In this document: piece after piece, positions 24,297-30,469 of the stretch
Layout: every line of letters begins with the position of its first letter
Numbering within the stretch: position 1 is the first letter of the stretch
NCBI GenBank assembly: GCA_015233285.1
Contig: JADFYA010000006.1
Span: 1-30,469 of the forward strand
DNA from: Deltaproteobacteria bacterium
GTDB lineage: Bacteria; Desulfobacterota; JADFXK01
Direction: 5' to 3'
DNA: 30,469 bases
Position numbers and translations under genes: made by a program
Notes under the pieces: model-generated
What the model was told of the DNA's origin: nothing
Databases searched by the model: none
What the model saw: the letters and a program-made list of their open reading frames with translations, nothing else

Positions 24297-25442
24297 ATGC
24301 ATCACGATCTGTCGGACCTGAGACCGGATAATGTTAAGGCTCGATTTCCCAAGAGTAAGACTCCACTTTTCAACGGTCGAGCCTTGATCAAGACCGCCAA
24401 ACAGAACATCGCCATGATCATGGCCTGCAACATGCGCTGCCGTCTCCCGGTGGCCGGTATCGCTAAAGCGTCCATGGCTGCCAATGCCCCGGTAATGTAC
24501 GAAATCGCCAAATCAGAACTTACTTATACCGAATTTGACCCCTATTCTTTCGCCGCCTGCATCGTGGCCGAAAACGAGCGACTGGGCAATGATTTCGTCC
24601 CCTTCGGGATCCATGCCGATCACCTCACGGTAAAGTCCTTGGACAAGGTGGCGGAAGTGGCCGCTTTGATCAAGCAACAGATGGAAGCCGGATTTACCTC
24701 CTTTGCCATCGATGCTTCCCACATGGAAAACGAAAAGAATCTGGCCGCGACCATTGAACTGGCCGGGCCCATTGTGGAAAAAGGTCTGGGGCTGGAAGTG
24801 GAGTTGGGTGAAATCGGGGCCAAGAAAGGTGATGCCTCCGGATTCACGCATCCGGATGAAGGCGCCTGGTTTATCGGCGAACTGGCCAAGGCCGGCATTA
24901 AACCGGACTTACTCGCCATCAATAACGGCTCTATCCACGGCACCTATTTTGGAGCCTCCCACGAGGGTATTCAGCTTGATCTGACCAAAAAGATCTGGGA
25001 CGCCATCCAACCCTGGGATGTGGATATCGCCCAGCACGGCATTACCGGCACTTCTCTGGAAAAAATCACTTCTTTCATCAACTACGGCATTCGGAAAGGG
25101 AACGTGGGCACGTTCTGGCAAAACATCAGCTTCGGCATGGGCATGAACTCCAGCGGCAATGCCATAACCAATGAAAAGAAAGAATATACCAAACGGCCTT
25201 ATCGGGGCGTTTCGGATGAACTGTGGGCCGAGATGTGGGAATGGGCCGTTAAGACCGGGTCCACCGGCGGCGACATCAAGAAAGCCAATATGGTGTTTGC
25301 CCCACAGTTCAACGTGTTGGCTCAGGAATACAAAGAACGGATAACCCTCCAGGGTTATGAAGAAGCGGTCAAACTATTCGAGGCCACCAATTCCGTCGGG
25401 CTCGGACCCAAGGTGATAGAATACCTCAGAGCATTGGTGTAA
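24297..25442 (+). CDS. Class II fructose-bisphosphate aldolase-like protein, substrate uncertain
   Basis: A 381-residue (beta/alpha)8 metal-dependent aldolase. ATG 24297 is chosen because AAAGGA lies 8 nt upstream; ATG 24291 would leave only 2 nt. The metal/catalytic set is GIHADH at 104-109 (catalytic Asp108, zinc His109), EVELGEIG at 167-174, SIHGTY with His214, and QHGITGTS with His247. The phosphate/ketose region reads KGNVGTFWQ where the E. coli enzyme has KMNIDTD, so the Asp after Asn is Gly here. It is longer and more divergent than housekeeping enzymes. Its neighbours are an HdrB-like protein and a CDF exporter, not glycolytic genes, so a specialised aldol reaction is possible. Confidence 0.8.
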   Translation: MHHDLSDLRPDNVKARFPKSKTPLFNGRALIKTAKQNIAMIMACNMRCRLPVAGIAKASMAANAPVMYEIAKSELTYTEFDPYSFAACIVAENERLGNDFVPFGIHADHLTVKSLDKVAEVAALIKQQMEAGFTSFAIDASHMENEKNLAATIELAGPIVEKGLGLEVELGEIGAKKGDASGFTHPDEGAWFIGELAKAGIKPDLLAINNGSIHGTYFGASHEGIQLDLTKKIWDAIQPWDVDIAQHGITGTSLEKITSFINYGIRKGNVGTFWQNISFGMGMNSSGNAITNEKKEYTKRPYRGVSDELWAEMWEWAVKTGSTGGDIKKANMVFAPQFNVLAQEYKERITLQGYEEAVKLFEATNSVGLGPKVIEYLRALV

Positions 25443-25449
25443 ACCACGA

Positions 25450-25494
25450 CGGCGTTCAGCAACACGCGACCCATCCCCAGGGCTGGACGCCGTT
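25450..25494 (+). terminator. Large hairpin 8 nt after the aldolase gene
   Basis: Arms ACGGCGTTCAGC and GCTGGACGCCGT make a 12-bp stem with one G-U pair and a 21-nt loop. A U-run is missing, so it may serve as a partial terminator or processing/stability element that sets the ratio between the aldolase and the downstream genes. Confidence 0.5.
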
Positions 25495-25650
25495 ATCAGG
25501 ATTTCGAGTGGTTTGTCGTTCGTTGCATATTTTTTTCAACAAGTACCCAGCCACAGACCACAGGATAGACCAACAGCGTCAATCATTACCGGACGCAAGA
25601 TTTAATCCCGGTTGACGTACCGCCGGATGCCGTTATCGCGGGGGCAATTC

Positions 25651-26538
25651 ATGATGTTTGCACTGTTTCTGGGATGTAAGATACCCTATTATGTGCCCCA
25701 ATACGAAATGTCGCTCCGGGCGGTTTCAAGAGTCTTGGACCTGGATCTAGTCCACCTGGAATTCAACTGCTGCGGCTACCCCGTCAGGCATCTCGACAGC
25801 CGGTCTTTCTTGTTCGCCGCGGCGCGGAATTTTGCCCTGGCCGAGAAAGAAGGACTCGATATCATTACTCCGTGCAAGTGTTGTTTCGGGACCCTGAAAA
25901 AAGCTGAGTACTACCTGAAAGAACAGCCCGGATTGCGGGACGAAATTAACTTACGGTTGAGGCATGAGGGGCTTAGGTATCGAGGAGTCGTCCGGATAAA
26001 GCACTTTCTATCCGTGCTGTTCCACGACATCGAGCTGGATGTGATTAAGAAAAAGGTCAAGAATCCTTATAAGAAACTAAACATAGCCGTTCATCATGGC
26101 TGCCACGCCCTGCGCCCCAGTCGCGTGGTTCAGTTTGATAACCCGGTGTCGCCGACCAAGTTTGATCAGTTGGTGGAACTAACCGGAGCGACAAGTGTGC
26201 CCTGGGCGTTAAAGTTGCAATGTTGCGGCAATCCTCTCATGGACAAGAATGAAAAATTAGCTCGAGACCTGATGGCCAAGAAAGTGGCCGACGGACTGGC
26301 CGCTGGAGCCGATTATCTTTGCGTGGCCTGTACTTATTGTCAGATCCAGTTTGACCTAGGGCAAGCGGACATGGCTGCCGCCCGGACAGGCCATCACACC
26401 TTACCCTCTATTCTTTATCCCCAACTTCTGGGTCTTAGTCTGGGTCTGAGCAAGGACGCTCTGGGCCTGGATCAGAACCGCCTGGGCGGAGGCCGGCTAG
26501 GGGAATATCTCACCCAGCCCATCGGGGCGCGATCCTGA
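25651..26538 (+). CDS. HdrB-like CCG-domain iron-sulfur protein
   Basis: A 295-residue soluble protein with two CCG domains, as in CoB-CoM heterodisulfide reductase subunit B. Domain 1: C9, C40-C41-G, C75-x2-C78 (LGCKIPYY, FNCCGYP, PCKCCFG). Domain 2: HHGCHAL, LQCCGNP, ACTYC. All ligands needed for two non-cubane 4Fe-4S clusters are there. The start is taken at ATG 25651 (MMFALFLGCK), where HdrB proteins begin, with GGGG upstream; the frame is open back to a TTG at 25612 and ATG 25627 is an alternative. No HdrC or HdrA lies beside it, so it is an orphan disulfide-reductase-type protein with unknown partner. Confidence 0.85.
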   Translation: MMFALFLGCKIPYYVPQYEMSLRAVSRVLDLDLVHLEFNCCGYPVRHLDSRSFLFAAARNFALAEKEGLDIITPCKCCFGTLKKAEYYLKEQPGLRDEINLRLRHEGLRYRGVVRIKHFLSVLFHDIELDVIKKKVKNPYKKLNIAVHHGCHALRPSRVVQFDNPVSPTKFDQLVELTGATSVPWALKLQCCGNPLMDKNEKLARDLMAKKVADGLAAGADYLCVACTYCQIQFDLGQADMAAARTGHHTLPSILYPQLLGLSLGLSKDALGLDQNRLGGGRLGEYLTQPIGARS

Positions 26539-26569
26539 CATTGGAACTATTATACCTATAGGGTGAGAC

Positions 26570-27544
26570 TTGCTATATAAAATAACCAAACAAAAAGCCG
26601 ATGTCGCGTTACTCTCGGTTATTTCCAACGCCACCCTGGTCTTGCTCAAGACAATAATCGGCGTCATGATTGGTTCGGTATCGATGATTTCAGAGGCGAT
26701 CCACTCCGGGGTAGACTTACTGGCCGCCTCGATCGCCTTGTTTGCCGTGAAAAAATCGGCCAAGCCGGCTGATGTCAGGCATCCCTTCGGCCATGGGAAG
26801 GTCGAGAATATTTCGGGGACGATTGAAGCTATTTTAATTTTTCTGGCTGCCGGATGGATTGTATTCGAGGCCGTCAAGAGGCTGTACCACCCGGAACCGC
26901 TTGAAGCAGTGAGTTGGGGTGTGGTCGTGATGTTTCTATCAGCGTGGGCAAATGTTTTTATTTCGCAAAAATTGTTCAAGGTAAGCCAAGAGACCGGATC
27001 AGTGGCTTTGGAGGCTGATGCCTGGCATCTGCGCACGGATGTTTATACTTCCATTGGGGTAATGGTCGGATTAGGTATTATTTGGGCCGGAAAACGGCTT
27101 ATGCCGGGGACAAACCTGGAATGGGTCGATCCCGTAGCAGCCATCGGAGTGGCCCTACTCATTCTGAAGGCCGCTTACGAACTGACGATTAAGTCCGCCA
27201 GAGATTTGCTGGATGCGAGTTTGCCCGCTGAAGAGGAAGCCCTGATCCGGGAACACATAGAAAGTTTTTCGCCCACAGTCAGAAGCTTTCACAGATTTCG
27301 CACCCGCAAGTCAGGAACCGACCGTTTCATTGAATTCCATATCCTGGTAGATTCCGGCATGTCGGTCAATGATTCCCATCGGGTGACGGACATGATGTCC
27401 GACGCGATCAAAGAACACTATCCCGACGCCACCGTGACGATCCACATCGAACCCTGCGATGCCGTGTGCACTCCCTGGTGTGAGGACGACTGCCTGTTAA
27501 GTGATGAAGACCGCCGGGCCATCCGGACCAACCACCGGGACTGA
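26570..27544 (+). CDS. Cation diffusion facilitator (CDF) metal exporter with C-x3-C-x3-C-x3-C tail
   Basis: A 324-residue, six-helix metal/proton antiporter, 31 nt after the HdrB-like gene. The start is TTG 26570, with GGGTGAG just before it; no ATG precedes the first helix. The transport site is H45-x3-D49 (SEAIHSGVD) and H153-x3-D157 (DAWHLRTDVYTS), an HD-HD set typical of zinc-type CDFs; E. coli FieF has D45. RHPFGHGKVE follows TM2. The cytoplasmic ferredoxin-like domain ends with C296, C300, C304 and C308 evenly spaced (PCDAVCTPWCEDDC), which the usual CDF lacks. The tail suggests an extra thiol metal site or sensing role. Confidence 0.88.
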   Translation: MLYKITKQKADVALLSVISNATLVLLKTIIGVMIGSVSMISEAIHSGVDLLAASIALFAVKKSAKPADVRHPFGHGKVENISGTIEAILIFLAAGWIVFEAVKRLYHPEPLEAVSWGVVVMFLSAWANVFISQKLFKVSQETGSVALEADAWHLRTDVYTSIGVMVGLGIIWAGKRLMPGTNLEWVDPVAAIGVALLILKAAYELTIKSARDLLDASLPAEEEALIREHIESFSPTVRSFHRFRTRKSGTDRFIEFHILVDSGMSVNDSHRVTDMMSDAIKEHYPDATVTIHIEPCDAVCTPWCEDDCLLSDEDRRAIRTNHRD

Positions 27545-27616
27545 GTCTCTCCAAAAGCAGAATAACCGGCCGTTTTATGTGACCATTAGATGGTATTTTA
27601 TATGGTCGCTACCCTC

Positions 27617-27636
27617 CCCAGGGCGTTGCCGCTGGG
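27617..27636. other. Hairpin in the convergent spacer between the CDF and TonB receptor genes
   Basis: CCCAGGGC-GTT-GCC(G)CTGGG can fold into an 8-bp stem with one bulged base, in the 200-bp spacer between convergent genes. It lacks a T-run on either strand. A second imperfect repeat, GACCAT/ATGGTC, lies just before it. A bidirectional terminator role is possible but not shown. Confidence 0.35.
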
Positions 27637-27746
27637 CTAAGATAGATTGCCCCGTTGGGACTTAATCGGAATAGGCCATTTATTAGAACTGTATCCGATT
27701 CCCTGTTCCTTAATTCAACCACATTGCGCCGCTTTCCCCGGCTGAC

Positions 27747-29834
27747 TCAAAAACTCCAAACAGCCTTGCCATAAACGCCCCGGTTGATTTCAAACTGTGA
27801 ATACTCGGCATGACTACCCTGCAGCAGATTCTGACCCACCAGTGACAGCTCCAGGCTCTTGATCGGTTTCCAGGCCAATCGAGCATCAAGACTGGTATAA
27901 TTATCTACGTTTTGGTACGGCAAGCTGTCCACGAACCGCAACCACAGGTTGAGATGAACATCATCGGTTATTTTTAAACTGGAGCGTAAGGAAGCCTGAT
28001 GGTGGGGACTTCGGCCTTCAACGGATAACGCTTCGTAGTTGGACTGACTGTTATCGGTCATGTGCAAATTCAGATGCAAGAATGAGTAGGTGGTGCTGAG
28101 ACCCCAACGGTTGGTTACTTGCCAGTCGGCAGCCACCTCCACCCCATAAGCCTCGCCTTTCATGTGGTTATTGGCATACAAGGGCACGATTAAGTGGGGA
28201 GAGGGATTGGGATCCATAAACGGAGTGCCCGCCTCAAATTCTCGCAGCTTGGCATAGTCGTTATAAAATGTGGCAATATCAAAGCGCCATTTATTAGTTG
28301 GTTGAAGGCGGTAACCAAGCTCATAGGCGATCATAGTCTCAGAATCAGCCTTATTTGTCCCCATTTCACTCATAAAACCAACCGGCGAATTGGGATACAG
28401 GCTGCCGGGAGGCAGTAGCTGAAAATTGAGCTGGGAATCCCGCTCTATTCTGGAAGGTGTTCTAACCGCCCTTGAGACCGCTCCCCAGAAGATGTTGGTT
28501 TTCACCGGCTCCCACAGTAGTCGAACAGTGGGTTCCACTTCGAATCCGGTGAAATCATTATGTTCAAACCGAGAACCAACGGTGAGACGTAACATGTTTT
28601 CAATCAACCGAATTTCATCTTGAATAAAGGCGCTGTACAGGTACAACTCGCGTTCATTAGGTTGAAATTGGACTTCCAAGAAATTATCAAAACCGTCCCG
28701 GTTCACCCGGCAGCCCAATCCCCAGACGATTTCTTGCCGGGTGCCCAGATAGAAGCGATGCTGCAGCTCCAGGTCAATCGTATCAGTCCAGACCCTTGCC
28801 CCTAGAGTATCCCAGTTAGCCCGGTCATAGTATAATTGGGCCGAAATCTCTGATGTGTCTGAAAATTCGTGTTTAGCCCGTCCCATCAAGTGCCCGCCGC
28901 TCGTTGTGGAGTCTTGTCGCTTGAGATAGGACGAAGGAGGATCTAAGGAGAACCGGAGCGCTTCTTCGGAAAATCCGTTTTTGAAAGCCTCACCCTGTAA
29001 CGAAAGCGAGTTGGCTTTAGTCGGAGCCCAGTCCATCCGAAATCCACCGCGGCCCGAGCGCCAGTCGTCTATTGCTTTACTTCCCGAATCAATGGCCGGC
29101 GTATGGTTTGCATTGTCGGCTATCCGGTCGCGGTCAAAATATTTTCCATATACCCGGTAGGTAAGAGTCTCATCTATTTTTCCTCCATAACGTAAGCCAC
29201 TGGAAAAGCGTTCCTGGTTTCCCCCGCTGACCGTGGCCAGGCCGCCTTGAGTATCTTTGGATTTCTTAGTAATGATGTTGATGACTCCATTAACCGCGTT
29301 CGCACCCCATAAAGCCGCACCGGGGCCGCGCACGACCTCAATGCGGTCGATATCCTCCATCAGGGTATCTTGTTGATCCCAATATACGCCGGAAAATAAA
29401 TGGGTATAAATGGTCCGGCCGTCTATCATGACCAACAGCTTGCTTGAAAAAAATTGGTTAAATCCCCGGATCGTGATCGCCCACTGGTTGGTGTCTATCC
29501 GGGCGACCTCTACTCCCGGAGCCAGACGCAATGCCTCGGGGATACAAGTAGCTCCGGATCGTCTAATATCGTCTTGGGTGATGACGTATACCGCCGCGGC
29601 TGATTCGGACACCGTTTCCGGTTTTTTGGCGGCCGAGACGATCTCAATCTCCATCAATTCCTGCAAAGACAGGGAAGAGAGATTAGTCGGCGGTTCTTTT
29701 CCGGCTGCCTCGGTTTCGGCCAAAGGGGCCAATAGTATCATCCCGGTCAGAAGGTAAAACACAGCTAATATGCCGTTCCGAGAAATGGAACTGATTCTCC
29801 GGTGATAAAGAATAAAAGTCAAAAATCGGTGCAT
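27747..29834 (-). CDS. TonB-dependent outer-membrane receptor
   Basis: A 695-residue receptor. ATG 29834 is preferred over GTG 29843 because GGTGA lies 5 nt before it. A long signal region (residues 1-44, core GILAVFYLLTGMILLAPLAETEA) is followed by LSSLSLQELMEIEIVSAAKKPE, a usual start of this receptor group, and by the plug domain (AAVYVITQDDIRRSGATCIPEALRLAPGV; GRTIYTH; IDRIEVVRGPGAALWGANAVNGVINIITK). The remainder is a 22-strand-type barrel with alternating hydrophobic residues, ending in AVWSF with terminal Phe, as needed for BAM insertion. The ligand is not identifiable; siderophore, cobalamin or chelated metal are options. Confidence 0.92.
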   Translation of the reverse strand: MHRFLTFILYHRRISSISRNGILAVFYLLTGMILLAPLAETEAAGKEPPTNLSSLSLQELMEIEIVSAAKKPETVSESAAAVYVITQDDIRRSGATCIPEALRLAPGVEVARIDTNQWAITIRGFNQFFSSKLLVMIDGRTIYTHLFSGVYWDQQDTLMEDIDRIEVVRGPGAALWGANAVNGVINIITKKSKDTQGGLATVSGGNQERFSSGLRYGGKIDETLTYRVYGKYFDRDRIADNANHTPAIDSGSKAIDDWRSGRGGFRMDWAPTKANSLSLQGEAFKNGFSEEALRFSLDPPSSYLKRQDSTTSGGHLMGRAKHEFSDTSEISAQLYYDRANWDTLGARVWTDTIDLELQHRFYLGTRQEIVWGLGCRVNRDGFDNFLEVQFQPNERELYLYSAFIQDEIRLIENMLRLTVGSRFEHNDFTGFEVEPTVRLLWEPVKTNIFWGAVSRAVRTPSRIERDSQLNFQLLPPGSLYPNSPVGFMSEMGTNKADSETMIAYELGYRLQPTNKWRFDIATFYNDYAKLREFEAGTPFMDPNPSPHLIVPLYANNHMKGEAYGVEVAADWQVTNRWGLSTTYSFLHLNLHMTDNSQSNYEALSVEGRSPHHQASLRSSLKITDDVHLNLWLRFVDSLPYQNVDNYTSLDARLAWKPIKSLELSLVGQNLLQGSHAEYSQFEINRGVYGKAVWSF

Positions 29835-30463
29835 ATTATTCACCCGTAAGTTGTCAAACTGATTTCTTTGCAGGCGGGATACGGCATTACCGGTACCTAA
29901 CCAGCTAAATTATGTGTATACAATCAACCCGCAACGGCCGGCTTTCAGTTTAGAACAGCCTGTATAAATTGTCTTGTGGGGAGAGAGAACGACCAGTCGA
30001 TGGTGTTTCTCCCGTTGCCGATGCTGAAAGGAGATTGCCTACTTTTAGGTCCCGATTTTTTATTATGCACTAGTGTTTTTTTATAGTCAAGAAAAAATCA
30101 GGGTAATATTGATTCTATTTATGAACTTTAAACATATAAAAAATACAATTATAGTAAATTAATCATAAAATAAGTTATAGTACTTTCCCATAATATAAAT
30201 TTTAGTTACCGGTGGTGTTTGTTTTTTTCGAAAAAAATGATTCCAGGCTTCGCCAAACCAACCGGGAAGAATCCCTATCCGGCCGGGAAAAACTCCCAGT
30301 AAAATGAATCCACCGCCCTATTTACAAATTTGTTGAATGCTCATAACATATCAAAATAGATAAGCCGATTCAGGACAACACAGGTTTCTTCAGCCGAGAC
30401 TTTATAGCGTTAACGATTTTTAGCGGTTTTACGTGGAAATGCTGGGTCGAAGGAGATGATTTC
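29835..30463. other. AT-rich intergenic region between divergent genes
   Basis: About 630 bp without a convincing gene. From 30050 to about 30240 it is strongly AT-rich. It contains a minus-strand promoter for the TonB receptor (30062-30090), a perfect 16-bp palindrome TTTTTTTCGAAAAAAA at 30222-30237, and a GGGAGA/TCTCCC inverted repeat (29978-30013) in the receptor leader. The drop in GC contrasts with the rest of the window. Confidence 0.5.
30062..30090 (-). promoter_or_regulatory. Sigma-70-type promoter for the TonB-dependent receptor
   Basis: On the minus strand TTGACT (30090-30085) and CATAAT (30067-30062) are separated by 17 nt, each with 5 of 6 consensus matches, in an AT-rich context. 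The resulting leader would be about 220 nt. Confidence 0.6.
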
Positions 30464-30469
30464 ATGGCC
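30464..30469 (+). CDS. Start of a further gene cut by the window edge
   Basis: ATGGCC at the extreme right is preceded by AAGGAG (30450-30455) with 8 nt spacing, an excellent initiation site. Only Met-Ala is visible, so the product cannot be named. Confidence 0.5.

Overview
The window looks like a mid-GC chromosomal segment from an anaerobic or microaerobic Gram-negative bacterium. Outer-membrane parts are present (a TolC-type channel, a TonB-dependent receptor and a tripartite RND pump). The combination of an orphan HdrB-like CCG protein, a two-CW Cys-rich protein, a TRAP permease pair, a CO-dehydrogenase-like molybdenum hydroxylase and an apparent UGA-encoded selenoprotein is what I would expect in Desulfobacterota (former Deltaproteobacteria). 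That assignment is inference; no rRNA or ribosomal protein gene is present to confirm it.

Layout from left to right. (1) 271-2210 (+): a Septu-like defence pair, a PtuA-type ATPase overlapping a PtuB-type HNH nuclease. (2) 2333-9162 (+): a CusC-CusB-CusA heavy-metal RND operon followed by a small two-CW protein. A decayed copy of a piece of cusA lies at about 9201-9257. (3) 9501-10138 (+): a consensus sigma-54 promoter, a ZraP/Spy-like periplasmic metal-stress protein and a strong intrinsic terminator. (4) 17823 down to 10234 (-): a molybdenum hydroxylase operon in the order FAD subunit, 2Fe-2S subunit, large subunit 1, an Rpn-like PD-(D/E)XK protein, large subunit 2, and a VOC-fold protein. 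(5) 20468 down to 17918 (-): two tandem Uma2-type putative nucleases and an ABC/OLD-like ATPase. (6) 23855 down to 20586 (-): an AhpD-like peroxidase-like protein, an ArsS-type radical SAM protein, then TRAP DctQ and DctM. (7) 24297-27544 (+): a class II aldolase-like protein behind a long structured leader, an HdrB-like protein, and a CDF metal exporter with an unusual Cys-rich tail. (8) 29834 down to 27747 (-): a TonB-dependent receptor with an AT-rich upstream region. The start of a further + strand gene lies at the right edge (30464).

The clearest non-routine result is the ArsS gene. The TGA that ends its open frame (22509-22511) falls exactly where the family has its last conserved Cys (C-x2-C-x7-C/U). 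The frame continues for GGAITA. A 7-bp stem with a 4-nt AGUU loop starts 21 nt after the UGA, as expected for a bacterial SECIS element. The gene should therefore be read as a selenoprotein running to 22488.

Metal and metalloid handling is the common theme (Cus pump, ZraP-like protein, ArsS pair, CDF exporter, TonB receptor), mixed with defence-type ATPase and nuclease genes (Septu pair, Rpn, Uma2-Uma2-ATPase).
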